Below, piece by piece: positions 7,605 through 16,322 of a stretch of DNA of 64,000 nt; within the stretch, counting starts at the first letter, position 1, and the number at the start of each line of letters is the position of its first letter. The translations under genes and the position numbers were made by a program. The notes under the pieces are model-generated. The model saw nothing but the letters and a program-made list of their open reading frames with translations. It was not told the origin of the DNA and did not search any database. This DNA is from Deltaproteobacteria bacterium (GTDB lineage: Bacteria > Desulfobacterota > Binatia > HRBIN30 > JACQVA1): assembly GCA_016178705.1 (NCBI GenBank), contig JACOST010000031.1, positions 310,001 to 374,000 on the forward strand. The letters run 5' to 3'.

Positions 7605-9497
7605 CTACGGCAGCATCAACCGACCGTGCACGTCGCGGAAGAGCACGGCTTGTGACAGCAAGTTCGAGCCGATGGCGATTTGCAGGTTCATCGTCGCTGC
7701 GACGTTCGTCAGGTTGAGGCCGCGTCCGGATACTGTGAAGGTGTAGCCGCTGCCACTGCGAGCTTTGGCGATGCGCACGCTGACGCCGCCGTTGGTCGGG
7801 ATGGCGGCGAGGCCGGTCACTCTCATGGCGCCGCTGCGATCGGGCGCGAGGGTAGCAGCGGCCACCGGCATCGAGAAGACCATCCCTTGGGGTCCGCTCA
7901 CGTCAATGGTGACGGCGTCGTTGGCAGGGTCGAGATCGAGTCCGGCGGGCAACTGGAAGATACCGCTGACAGAGAGATAGTCGGAACCCACGGTGCGCCC
8001 GAAGCGAACCATACCGCGCTTGACCAGGAGTCCGATACCCGGGGTCACATCGACGCGGATCTCGGTGCTGGTGGTGTGATTCCCCGCCGCATCGTACGCG
8101 GTCGCGCGCAATCGGTGTGAGCCGGCGGTGAATCCCGCCGTGTCCCACGCAAAACCAAACGGCGCTACGGTGGCGCTCGCGTAGAAATGGCGATCGACTT
8201 CCAGATCGACGCGAACCACGCTGGCGTTGTCACTGGCGCTCACATCGACTGGAACCAGGCCGGAGACCAAGCTGTCCTTCGCCGGGTTGAGAATGTCTGC
8301 GGTCGGCGGCGTGAGATCTGGTGCGTGGCGGATCACGGTACCGGGCACCAGTGCGGCATAGGCATCGACGCGGCCGAAGCCGGCGTAAGGATCCCAACCT
8401 GCCGTGGCGATGTCCACCGCGTTGGCTGTCATGCGGGCCACTGCAGCGGTAGCCGGCATGCTGGGGTTCGCGCCGAGCAAGAGCGCGAAGGCGCCGGAAG
8501 CGACTGCCGCAGCGGGCGAGGTGCCGGTGACGCCGGCGTAGCCGCCACCGGGCACGGTGGTGAGAATGCCGACACCGGGTGCGGCGAGCGAGACATCAGC
8601 TCCATAGTTCGAGAAGACCGCGCGCCGATCGCGCGCGTCAGAGGCGGAAACCGCGACGACGCCATCGCAGGCGGCGGGGTAGAGCGGATCGGCAGTACCG
8701 TAGTTGCCGGCGGCGGCGACAACGACAACGTCGTGCGCCCGCGCGTAGTCGACGGCGCTCTGCAACGCCGGCGATGCGTCGGATCCGCCGAGGCTCATGT
8801 TGATGACCCGCGCACCGTGATCAACTGCGTAGGCGATGCCTTGGGTGATTGCGCTGTATGACCCCGACCCGTCCGCGCCAAGCACCTTGACCGGCAGCAC
8901 CGGACTGTCGGGCGCGATGCCGGTCACGCCGATGCCGTTGTCCGGTTGCGCCGCGATGATCCCCGCCATCGCAGTGCCGTGTCCGTTGTCGTCGCTGGCA
9001 TCGGTATCGTCGTTGACGAGATCGTAGCCATTGAGCACGTGGCCGAGGAGATCCGGATGCGCGGCATCGACACCGGTATCCAGGACGGCCACGACCGACG
9101 CGATAGAACCCCGCGTGAGCGTCCACGATTCGAAGGTGTTGATCTGGATCGCACCCCATTGCGCATACGCCAGCGGATCAGTGGGCAGTGCGGTCGCATG
9201 CGCGACGTGGTCTTCCTCGACGCTGATGAAGGCGCCGGAGCGGCGGAGCGCAGCCAACGCGCTCCGCAGCGCAGGCTGTGGGATGTCGACGACGCTGGTA
9301 TCGAGTCCGACGATATGGCCGCGTATGCGGGCGCCGTAGTGCGCCAGCAGCCGCGCGCGACGGCTCGAAGACAAACCCGCGCGCGAGCGCAGCAGCACGC
9401 GTGTCGAGTCAGTGGCCGTTGCCGTGGCACTAGTCGCTGCGAGCAGCAGCGCCCCACCCACCAACACGCGCAATGAATGATTGTGCCCCCGTGCCAT
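7605..9497 (-). CDS. Secreted S8-family (subtilisin-like) serine protease
   Basis: About 630 residues from the ATG at 9497 (MARGHNHS). The order is signal peptide, an inhibitor-like prodomain (about 30-105) and the S8 catalytic domain. The triad is Asp140 in AVLDTGVD, His173 in NGHGTAMAG and Ser327 in GTSPAAAVASG, with oxyanion Asn265 in AAAGNYG. An Ig-like domain follows (about 400-485), then a beta-rich C-terminal region. The frame stays open 22 codons further upstream, but that extension lacks a signal-peptide start. A sigma-54 promoter match overlaps the start region (9513-9527). It is the last large gene downstream of the pseudopilin and response-regulator cluster. Confidence 0.9.
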   Translation of the reverse strand: MARGHNHSLRVLVGGALLLAATSATATATDSTRVLLRSRAGLSSSRRARLLAHYGARIRGHIVGLDTSVVDIPQPALRSALAALRRSGAFISVEEDHVAHATALPTDPLAYAQWGAIQINTFESWTLTRGSIASVVAVLDTGVDAAHPDLLGHVLNGYDLVNDDTDASDDNGHGTAMAGIIAAQPDNGIGVTGIAPDSPVLPVKVLGADGSGSYSAITQGIAYAVDHGARVINMSLGGSDASPALQSAVDYARAHDVVVVAAAGNYGTADPLYPAACDGVVAVSASDARDRRAVFSNYGADVSLAAPGVGILTTVPGGGYAGVTGTSPAAAVASGAFALLLGANPSMPATAAVARMTANAVDIATAGWDPYAGFGRVDAYAALVPGTVIRHAPDLTPPTADILNPAKDSLVSGLVPVDVSASDNASVVRVDLEVDRHFYASATVAPFGFAWDTAGFTAGSHRLRATAYDAAGNHTTSTEIRVDVTPGIGLLVKRGMVRFGRTVGSDYLSVSGIFQLPAGLDLDPANDAVTIDVSGPQGMVFSMPVAAATLAPDRSGAMRVTGLAAIPTNGGVSVRIAKARSGSGYTFTVSGRGLNLTNVAATMNLQIAIGSNLLSQAVLFRDVHGRLMLP

Positions 9498-9512
9498 CTC
9501 GCTGCACAGAGG

Positions 9513-9527
9513 GCAAGGCACATGCCA
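9513..9527 (-). promoter_or_regulatory. Candidate sigma-54 promoter before the protease gene
   Basis: The minus strand reads TGGCATGTGCCTTGC, a close match to TGGCAYRNNNNTTGC with GG and GC ten bases apart. Transcription would begin near 9501, leaving almost no leader for the ATG at 9497. If active, translation may instead begin at a downstream TTG or GTG before the signal peptide, so the assignment is tentative. Confidence 0.4.
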
Positions 9528-9617
9528 GTCGCTCGATTGGTTTGGGCGCGGGCGCGCAGCCATCGCGCGGCATGTGGCGCGTCGACTTCACAACTTAGCG
9601 TGAAATTTTTATCGCGT

Positions 9618-9634
9618 GTAGATGTTTGATCTAC
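9618..9634. other. Short hairpin between response regulator and protease genes
   Basis: A perfect GTAGAT / ATCTAC stem with a 5-nt loop sits about 70 nt beyond the response-regulator stop. It may end that transcript or bind a regulator upstream of the protease gene. Nothing else is seen in 9528-9700. Confidence 0.3.
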
Positions 9635-9700
9635 GTTGCGGCACAGAACGTAGCGCGGATATCAACATGGCGTCTGCAATGGACAACGCTCGGGCACCGT

Positions 9701-11080
9701 TCATTCTGATGTATCGCGAACGGTGATGCCGTACTTGTCGAGACGGTAGCGCAGCGCGCCGCGGCCCATGCCAAGCAGGCGCGCGGCGCGGCTGAGGTTG
9801 CGCCCGGTGCGTTCGAGCGCTTGCAGCAACAGGCTGCGTTCCACGTCGTCCATCTTGAGGCCGTCGGACGGAATCGAGATGCCCTCGGATTGCGGCGGGT
9901 GCGGACGCTGCAATTGGTCCTGCGGAAAATCGGCCTGCGTGATCAGGTTGCCGCGGCTGACGATGACCGCGCGCTCGATCGCGTTGGCGAGCTCGCGCAC
10001 GTTCCCGTCCCACGGTGCCTGCATCAGATAGTCGACGGCATCCTGCGAGAAGCCGGGGAGGTCCTTGCCGGTTTCGCGCGCCAGGCGGCCGAGGATGTGC
10101 ATGCCGAGCGGAAGAATGTCGTCGCGCCGTTCGCGCAGCGGCGGGATGTGAATGGCAAAGACGTTGAGGCGAAAGAAGAGGTCCTCGCGGAACTGCTTGG
10201 CTTGCGCGCGCTGGCGCAATTCGGCGTTGGTCGCTGCGATGAGGCGAGCGTTGACGCGGACGGGGCGCGTGCCGCCCACCGGCAGCATCTCGCGCGTCTC
10301 GATCACGCGCAGCAACTTGGCTTGCGCGGTGATCGGCATGTCGCCGATCTCATCGAGCAGGAGGGTACCGTGTGCTGCTTGCTCAAGGAGGCCGGATTTC
10401 CGGCGCTCGGCGCCGGTGAACGAGCCGCGCTCGTGGCCGAACAGCTCGCTCTCCATCAGGGTTTCGGTGATCGCCGCGCAGTTGAGCGCGAAAAATGGGC
10501 CGGAGCGGCGTGTGCTGTTGTAGTGAATCGCGCGCGCCAACACTTCTTTGCCGACGCCGCTCTCGCCGCTGATGAGAACGATGACGTCGCGCTGCGCCGC
10601 CTCGGCCGCGAGAGCCAGCACCTGCTGCATTTGCGGCGAGCGGCCGACAAGCTGGGAGAAGTCGTATTTCTCCACCACCTCGCTGCGTAGGCGGCGATTC
10701 TCGGCGACCATGTGACCAACGTCGATGCCCTTTTCAACCAGCGCGAGCAGCACTTCGCGTCGAACCGGACGGGTGAGGAAATCCATCGCGCCGGCTTTCA
10801 TCGCTTCCACCGCGCGCTCGACCGAACCGTATGCCGTCATCACGATGACCTGGGCGTTGGGTTCGAGCCGGCGCAGCTCTTTGAGAAGCGTGATGCCGTC
10901 CATGCCCGGCATCTGCAGATCGATGACGGAGAGGTCGATGGGGGTCTTGCGGAAGAGGTCAAGCGCTTCGGCGCCCGACTCGGCCACGTGGACGGTGTAG
11001 CCGACCTTGCCGAGGGAGAGGCGGAGCAGGCGGCGGTTGTCGAGGTTATCGTCGACGACGAGAATGGATCCTGTGCTCAT
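9701..11080 (-). CDS. Sigma-54-dependent response regulator, NtrC/PilR type
   Basis: Cytoplasmic enhancer-binding activator of 459 residues. The start is the ATG of MSTGSILVVDD; the frame is open further upstream but with unlikely sequence. The receiver domain (about 5-120) has acidic pair Asp10/Asp11 and phosphoacceptor Asp54. The usually invariant Lys before Pro is Arg104 (FLTRPV). The AAA+ domain has Walker A GESGVGKE (172-179), the sigma-54 loop GSFTGA (219-224, usually GAFTGA) and Walker B LLLDEIGD (240-247). A Fis-type helix-turn-helix ends the protein. No histidine kinase gene is adjacent. Position after the pseudopilin operon, with a sigma-54 promoter before that operon, suggests it controls pilus genes. 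Confidence 0.92.
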   Translation of the reverse strand: MSTGSILVVDDNLDNRRLLRLSLGKVGYTVHVAESGAEALDLFRKTPIDLSVIDLQMPGMDGITLLKELRRLEPNAQVIVMTAYGSVERAVEAMKAGAMDFLTRPVRREVLLALVEKGIDVGHMVAENRRLRSEVVEKYDFSQLVGRSPQMQQVLALAAEAAQRDVIVLISGESGVGKEVLARAIHYNSTRRSGPFFALNCAAITETLMESELFGHERGSFTGAERRKSGLLEQAAHGTLLLDEIGDMPITAQAKLLRVIETREMLPVGGTRPVRVNARLIAATNAELRQRAQAKQFREDLFFRLNVFAIHIPPLRERRDDILPLGMHILGRLARETGKDLPGFSQDAVDYLMQAPWDGNVRELANAIERAVIVSRGNLITQADFPQDQLQRPHPPQSEGISIPSDGLKMDDVERSLLLQALERTGRNLSRAARLLGMGRGALRYRLDKYGITVRDTSE

Positions 11081-11174
11081 GTGGGCCGCACTCACATGTA
11101 GCAATGAATTCGATCGCGAACAACGTGGTAATTTTTGCGCGACAACGCGCCGCGCGATTGCTGGGCGTGCCCGA

Positions 11175-13268
11175 CTACTTGAATTCTTCGGTGAAGAGCA
11201 CCTGCTGCACGTACACGAAGCGCGGTGAGAGCGGGGGCAGGTTCGCCGCATTGTTGAATTCTGCGTCGTAGTCCCAGTTGCGCAGCGGCGGTGAGTACAT
11301 TTGATTGTTCCACAAGCCGGTCACGTGCTGTGGATTGCCCAGGCTAACGAACGAGCCAAGGTAGTTGAAGTTGATGTTGCCCCAATTTTCGTTGAAGCGG
11401 GGATAGTTCTCCAGGCCGCCGTTGTACGTTGCCGTGCCGCCATTTGGCGTGGTCTCATCAACACCACCCAGGAAGGCGGTATTGATCGTTGTAGCGGTCG
11501 CGTTGCGGTTACCGCTACCATTGTCATCGATAGATTGCCGGTCGTTGGTGTGCACGCCGGCTCCCGGATTGGCCGCCGCTGCCCACCAGTTGTTTGAGAG
11601 CACGTTAATCGAATCACCCAAAATCGCGGCCGGCTGCTTGCCGGCGGCGATGGTGGCAAAACTATTGTAATCGCCTTGGACGTAGACCGCTTGATCGCTC
11701 ACGACCGTAATCCCGGTCGGATCCGAACCCATCGCTGGAAAGGGGAGGGTGTTCGAGCCGAAGATGCGCACCCCATAGCGATTTGAGGCGAGACCGGACT
11801 CGGGGCCCTGCACCGAAAGAAACAACACGATTCCGCCGTCAGTGCGATCGGCGGGGTCGAAGAAGCGGCCGTTCGAGGGTAACGTCTGGTTGTAGGCGAG
11901 TAGATCCCGTACGTCGAGATTGAGGAGGTACATCCACTTACGCTCGCGGAAGTTGTAGAAGCCCCCGCGACGGTAGTCGGTGGCGCCGGTGGCGACCATT
12001 GTGGTGCCGGTACCGTAGACTCGATTGTCGCTGGCGAACGCGGGACTGTAGCAGACCGCGGTCGCATTGAAACACCCGAAAGCTGCCACGTGACCGTCGT
12101 CACAATTGCATCCGGCAGCGCCACCGAGGATCGGGCGGTCGGTGTAAAACAGCGGGCGCGTGCTGTTCGCCGGTCCAAACGAGCTGTTCGTGGCCATGAA
12201 TGCTGTCAGGAGAGCCGTCTTCGCAACATCCTGTGTACCTGCGGCGTTCTGCACCTCGATGGTGAACTGATTTGGGGGAACGCTTCCAACTAGTGTGTTG
12301 TCCAAATTGAGGACTATCCGAAGATCAGCCTTTGTCCAGTACACGCCGCTGCCGCGCGCCGCGATATCGGGATCGGGAACCGAGATGCTCTCCAGCTGAC
12401 TGGCCATGCTTCCCTTCCATTGAGCGACTTCGGCGGTGGGAACCTTGCGGGTACCGCCGGCGCTGCTCACGCCAGCGGGCGTTGACGGCGCGCCGGTGCA
12501 GTTCAGGCCGAGTGGGTCGAGATAGCCCGCCGTCGGCTGGAACGGGGAGGCTAAGTCTTCGAGTTTATCGACCGTTACGGTGCCAGGGTTGTCGCACGAG
12601 TTGGCGCGTTTGCGGCCGCGGTACATGTCGCCCTTGGCGCTGACTTGCACGTTCGGATTGGTTGCGGTGTCGGAGATGGTGAGGCTCGCGTTGTCGGCGC
12701 TGAGATAGAGATCGCCGTTGGTATGGACACGACCGTGCAAGTTCATGTCGCGGCCAGGGGCGATTTCCAGGTCCTTCTTGTAGAACGCGACGAACTGGAA
12801 GATGGGAATGTACCCGACTTTGAACTCAGCGTTGACGCGCGCTTCGACGTCGCTACTCGATGACGCCGTAGAGTTCGCGATATAGTCGTACTCCTGCGAG
12901 TTGAGGCCGCCGAACAGTTGCCCCGGCGGAATGATGATCACGGGCGCGGCGCCGCTTACGTACGCTGTTACGTCGCTGATCTGATAGTTCACGTTGCGCG
13001 AGCCGATAGAAATCGAGTGCGCGGCGAAGTCAGACCCGGTCGGCACATTGAAATTGAGGAAGATGTTGCGATAGTCGCCCATGCCGCGATTGAGGCCGGA
13101 CTCGGCCGCGTAGAAGCCGGTAGTAGTGCGTTGGTACGCCCCGCGCAAAGCCGTATCCATGTTGGTCGAGGTGTTGAGCGCCACGGCCAAGCCCATCAGC
13201 ATGGCCAAGATCATCATGACGGCGACCAGGGCGACGCCGGATTCGCTTCGACGATGGAGCGAAGACAT
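11175..13268 (-). CDS. PilX-like type IV pilus assembly protein
   Basis: A 697-residue envelope protein with a PilX-type N-terminus: a short basic segment, then a hydrophobic helix (about residues 10-30, VALVAVMMILAMLMGLAVAL), then an AAESGLNRG stretch typical of PilX N-terminal domains. The rest is long, Asn/Gly/Ser-rich and probably extracellular beta structure, with a small Cys cluster CNCDD. Classical PilX minor pilins have about 200 residues, so this is a greatly enlarged form. It is the last of four same-strand pseudopilin genes, 10 nt after the PilW-like gene, with GGAG upstream of its start. Confidence 0.8.
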   Translation of the reverse strand: MSSLHRRSESGVALVAVMMILAMLMGLAVALNTSTNMDTALRGAYQRTTTGFYAAESGLNRGMGDYRNIFLNFNVPTGSDFAAHSISIGSRNVNYQISDVTAYVSGAAPVIIIPPGQLFGGLNSQEYDYIANSTASSSSDVEARVNAEFKVGYIPIFQFVAFYKKDLEIAPGRDMNLHGRVHTNGDLYLSADNASLTISDTATNPNVQVSAKGDMYRGRKRANSCDNPGTVTVDKLEDLASPFQPTAGYLDPLGLNCTGAPSTPAGVSSAGGTRKVPTAEVAQWKGSMASQLESISVPDPDIAARGSGVYWTKADLRIVLNLDNTLVGSVPPNQFTIEVQNAAGTQDVAKTALLTAFMATNSSFGPANSTRPLFYTDRPILGGAAGCNCDDGHVAAFGCFNATAVCYSPAFASDNRVYGTGTTMVATGATDYRRGGFYNFRERKWMYLLNLDVRDLLAYNQTLPSNGRFFDPADRTDGGIVLFLSVQGPESGLASNRYGVRIFGSNTLPFPAMGSDPTGITVVSDQAVYVQGDYNSFATIAAGKQPAAILGDSINVLSNNWWAAAANPGAGVHTNDRQSIDDNGSGNRNATATTINTAFLGGVDETTPNGGTATYNGGLENYPRFNENWGNINFNYLGSFVSLGNPQHVTGLWNNQMYSPPLRNWDYDAEFNNAANLPPLSPRFVYVQQVLFTEEFK

Positions 13269-13278
13269 CTGTAGCTCC

Positions 13279-14133
13279 TCAGCCGGGTAGCAAGTTGCGC
13301 GGTTTCGCGGAAACCGTGCGCGCTACCCGATAGTATTGGCCGGTGCTTAGCGTGCCGCGTGAACGGGCCGTGAGGGTGATAAAGATCTGGTTGACCAGAG
13401 CGAACTCCGTGTTGTTGGCCGGCACGTCGACTACGTCGCAACCGGCGGCCGAGGAGCAATTGCGCGCCAACTGGTACTGGAGCTGAAGATTCTCGATGCC
13501 GATGGCAAATGGTGTGGCGGTGGCACCATTGACCCCGAGCGCTAGCACCGGCAACGAGGGATTGCTGTTGTCAACCTTGTACTGCCGCTCATCAACAGCA
13601 TAGACACCAGCGCCAGCCGGGTAGGCCGACGAAAGCGTGGTGCCCTTTGTCAGGGTATTGCCCGCTGTGTCGACGCCGGTGAGGTTGAAGAGTTCCCCAG
13701 AGAGGCAATTGTTGTTGCAGATGTAGACGCGCATGGTGCTGGTGAAGCCGCTCGCGACCTGCACCGGGATTGTCGCGGTCGAGGTCGCGATGTCGGCTAT
13801 CGTCACGGTCCGCACGCAGGTTTCGTTGGGACGGACCAACCCAGTGCGAGTGACGATCTGATCCGTACCCGAATTGACGCTATCCAAGGTGACGAAGTCG
13901 CCGGTGACGGGTAAGCAAGCCCCACCCAAGCGGAGATCGCGGACCATCTCGTCCATCGAGGCGCGCAAGCCTTGCAGCGTCTCAGTACGAACGATCTGAT
14001 CAGTAATCGTGGTGCGCGCTGCGACGAAGAACGCGCCGGCCACTGCCATGGCCATCGAGATGATGACGGTGGCGACGAGCAACTCTACCAGCGAGAAGCC
14101 GCGGCTACCGTTTGATGGCTGTATAGATTGCAT
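13279..14133 (-). CDS. PilW-like minor pseudopilin
   Basis: A 284-residue prepilin-like protein. The leader ends at Gly12 and the class III motif is G-FSLVELLVA, with Glu17 at mature position +5, the prepilin peptidase and methylation site. The hydrophobic helix continues to about residue 38, followed by a C-terminal globular domain with several cysteines. Minor pseudopilins of this type form the priming complex at the tip of a type IV pilus or type II secretion pseudopilus. The start overlaps the preceding PilV-like gene by 29 nt, consistent with translational coupling. Confidence 0.85.
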   Translation of the reverse strand: MQSIQPSNGSRGFSLVELLVATVIISMAMAVAGAFFVAARTTITDQIVRTETLQGLRASMDEMVRDLRLGGACLPVTGDFVTLDSVNSGTDQIVTRTGLVRPNETCVRTVTIADIATSTATIPVQVASGFTSTMRVYICNNNCLSGELFNLTGVDTAGNTLTKGTTLSSAYPAGAGVYAVDERQYKVDNSNPSLPVLALGVNGATATPFAIGIENLQLQYQLARNCSSAAGCDVVDVPANNTEFALVNQIFITLTARSRGTLSTGQYYRVARTVSAKPRNLLPG

Positions 14134-14491
14134 TGATCGTATAGGTTTGGGCCCCGGCCGGCTCCGTCCAACTAACCTTGGTGGCGATGGCCTTCATGCC
14201 GTCGGCGGGAGAGTCGTCGGTGACCGTAGTGGCGATCGTGTAGGTCATGGCGGCAACAGTTTGGCTGGAAGTGCGATCGTCGATCTTGCTGTAATCCAGA
14301 CCACGCAGATCTTCGAGTTCGCGCTCGGCGAGGGCGATCGCGGTGGTCCTCGTCATGTTGGTGCCCTGCATCCGGATCTGCCGCATCAGCATGTCGCCAA
14401 CCGCACTCGCGGTGAGGCCGAACAGCGCCAGCGCGACCAGCGATTCGATGAGCGTCGATCCGCGGTGGTTGGTTCTCAGGCTAAAGTTCAT
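14105..14491 (-). CDS. PilV-like minor pseudopilin
   Basis: A 128-residue prepilin-like protein. It has a short basic leader, prepilin site HRG-STLIESLVAL (Gly11/Ser12, Glu16 at +5), then a single N-terminal helix. The segment AERELEDLRGLDY after the helix is typical of PilV/GspI-type minor pilins. It overlaps the FimT-like gene upstream by 11 nt and the PilW-like gene downstream by 29 nt, so the three are one transcription unit. The prepilin peptidase that would process it is not in this window. Confidence 0.85.
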   Translation of the reverse strand: MNFSLRTNHRGSTLIESLVALALFGLTASAVGDMLMRQIRMQGTNMTRTTAIALAERELEDLRGLDYSKIDDRTSSQTVAAMTYTIATTVTDDSPADGMKAIATKVSWTEPAGAQTYTINAIYTAIKR

Positions 14492-14981
14492 TGACTTGCC
14501 CTGATGGCCACACTTGCAGCGACTTGGTGACGCTGAAGCTGTCCTGCACGTCGAGTTGTTTCACCGCGCTCAAGCCCGTCGCCAGGCCGCGCGAGTTGAA
14601 CTCGATGGTGGTGCTGACCGACGTGGATTTGAACTGCGTCCCGACCGGGACCGTGATGGTCTGCGCTACAAAGGCGCTATCGGCGATCCACGTCCCAGAT
14701 CCTGCCGGGCTTTCGAGCATGCGCGTCATCTTGATGGTCGTCGTCGTCGGTATGCTGATTTGATAGTGAATGCTCTTGGTAATGGCGTTCGAGCGAGCGA
14801 TCCGCAGATTAGCGATTGCGATGCGCTGTGCGGTGACGACATCGACCCGGCGGGCATCGAAGTGCGGCATGGCGATCTTCGCGACTATGGCGAGGATCGT
14901 AAGGGCAGTCATCAACTCGATCAGCGAGTAGCCGCGCGCGTTGGCTGTCCAAAATCGCTGTCTCTGGTTGCGCGCGTGCAC
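14481..14981 (-). CDS. FimT/GspH-like pseudopilin
   Basis: About 166 residues from a GTG at 14981. This start is chosen because GAGGTGG lies 7 nt upstream and because it gives a leader ending at Gly17 with motif G-YSLIELMTALTILAI and Glu22 at +5. An open extension further upstream has no prepilin character. The C-terminal part is beta-rich, as in FimT/GspH minor pilins. It is the first gene of the operon FimT-PilV-PilW-PilX and lies about 30 nt downstream of a sigma-54 promoter match. Confidence 0.85.
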   Translation of the reverse strand: MHARNQRQRFWTANARGYSLIELMTALTILAIVAKIAMPHFDARRVDVVTAQRIAIANLRIARSNAITKSIHYQISIPTTTTIKMTRMLESPAGSGTWIADSAFVAQTITVPVGTQFKSTSVSTTIEFNSRGLATGLSAVKQLDVQDSFSVTKSLQVWPSGQVNEL

Positions 14982-15010
14982 TTTCGGCCACCTCTTGCGC
15001 GGCAAACGAC

Positions 15011-15026
15011 GCAACCTCTGTGCCCT
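15011..15026 (-). promoter_or_regulatory. Sigma-54 (-24/-12) promoter of the pseudopilin operon
   Basis: The minus strand reads GGGCACAGAGGTTGC, with GG and GC exactly ten bases apart and CAC/TTGC in consensus positions; only the first base differs from TGGCAC. The predicted start of transcription is near 14999, leaving an 18-nt leader with a good ribosome site before GTG 14981. A sigma-54 activator is encoded at the far end of the same cluster. Confidence 0.65.
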
Positions 15027-15227
15027 CAGCGTACACGCAATCTCTGCGGCTCGATGGCGAGGTCGGCCTCGCATCAATCAACGAGATCGGCGCCATGGCT
15101 TTGGCGATCGTTACGAAGATGCCGCCGGAGTGCCGCGCCTGGGCTTGGCCTTCACGCCCCGGGCGGTGTAAGACCGCCCATCGGCCGGCTTGGGGCCGAA
15201 GAGGTCGAGGCCAAAGAGGCTGTGGTT

Positions 15228-16322
15228 GTGGATAACGATTGGAGCAGACACTGGATTCGGGTCATCGCCCCCGCGTACTGTCTAGCGCTGGCAGCGCTCA
15301 GCGGAGCGGTTGCGCTCAGCCCGATCGTGTTGAACTGCGTTGCGCTCTCGCATGGCGAACGCCTTGCGATTGGCGGCCTGGCGGTACTGCAGCTTCTGAC
15401 CGCGGCCGCGGTGCAAGCGGAGCGCGGCGGCGCGAATGCGATCGTAACCCTCGCGTTGATTTCGACGACGGCGTTGAGCGCCGCCCTGGCACCGGTGTCG
15501 CGACTGGAACCGAGCGGCGTGCTCCTGCTGCTGACCGGGCTGTTTGCGGTGTCGGCGCTCGTCGGGCCGGCGGTCGGGATCACGGCGGTCTGCGGCAGCG
15601 CAATCGGCACCGCGATCGGCCTCATGTGGATGGCTCCGGTCCTCGACAGCACGACCTTCATGCTCAGCATCGAAGACAGCTACCGCGGGGTTGGCGTCGA
15701 ACCGAGCTGGCTCTCGTTCAACGCGGCCCTCGCGGTCACGTCGCTGACAATCTTGATTGCGGCGGTACCGGTGGCGCTGGCTGAGCGCCAGCGTCGACTG
15801 CGCGAGTTGATGCAACGCGAAAGTGCGCTTGATCGGATCGTTCGCGGTCAGGGTGGCCTGGGTGTGGATCAACGCGATACCGTGGTGGCGACGCTTGCTG
15901 ATCCGCGCTGGGCGCTGTTCGGTATGGGGACGGTGGAGTGGGGGACCATTCGCATCACTACCGTGCGCGCACCGAGCGATGCGCCACAGTGGCGCGGCAT
16001 CGCGCAGTCGTTGCGCGATGCGACCGCTTCGCTCACTGATGTCGGCAATCCGCTGGTGCAAGCCGCGCGGCAAGCGCAGCCAATAGCAATTGCCTCGTGG
16101 GTCGATCTGCTTCACGGCATATGGCGCGACATCGATCGATCGCAACTCAAGGGTGAGGCGGCCGCGCGCGGCGGCGGATGGGTCATTCCCTTTGGAGCGG
16201 GTGTGGAGCGTGGTGTGCTCTTCGCGCTGAGCGCGGGACCTGCAGCGGACTTTGGCTGGCTCGAGGAAATGGCGGGCGCGCTAACCATGTTGCATCGCCC
16301 GGTAACGGCGCCGGTGACATGA
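15228..16322 (+). CDS. Polytopic membrane protein with soluble C-terminal domain
   Basis: A 364-residue protein from GTG 15228, chosen because AAAGAGG lies 8 nt upstream and the first helix follows at once; the longer open frame upstream runs antisense to pilin genes. Five or six hydrophobic helices occupy residues 8-185, and a soluble domain of about 170 residues follows that could be GAF-like. No histidine kinase, GGDEF or phosphatase motif is visible. The architecture resembles a membrane sensor without an output domain. Its stop overlaps the start of the next gene (ATGA), so the two are coupled. It is divergent from the pseudopilin operon. Confidence 0.6.
   Translation: MDNDWSRHWIRVIAPAYCLALAALSGAVALSPIVLNCVALSHGERLAIGGLAVLQLLTAAAVQAERGGANAIVTLALISTTALSAALAPVSRLEPSGVLLLLTGLFAVSALVGPAVGITAVCGSAIGTAIGLMWMAPVLDSTTFMLSIEDSYRGVGVEPSWLSFNAALAVTSLTILIAAVPVALAERQRRLRELMQRESALDRIVRGQGGLGVDQRDTVVATLADPRWALFGMGTVEWGTIRITTVRAPSDAPQWRGIAQSLRDATASLTDVGNPLVQAARQAQPIAIASWVDLLHGIWRDIDRSQLKGEAAARGGGWVIPFGAGVERGVLFALSAGPAADFGWLEEMAGALTMLHRPVTAPVT

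Noticed and set aside
14514-15227. N-terminal extension of the membrane protein at 15228
   Set aside because: The extension runs antisense to the FimT-like gene and has no start with a ribosome site; GTG 15228 does.
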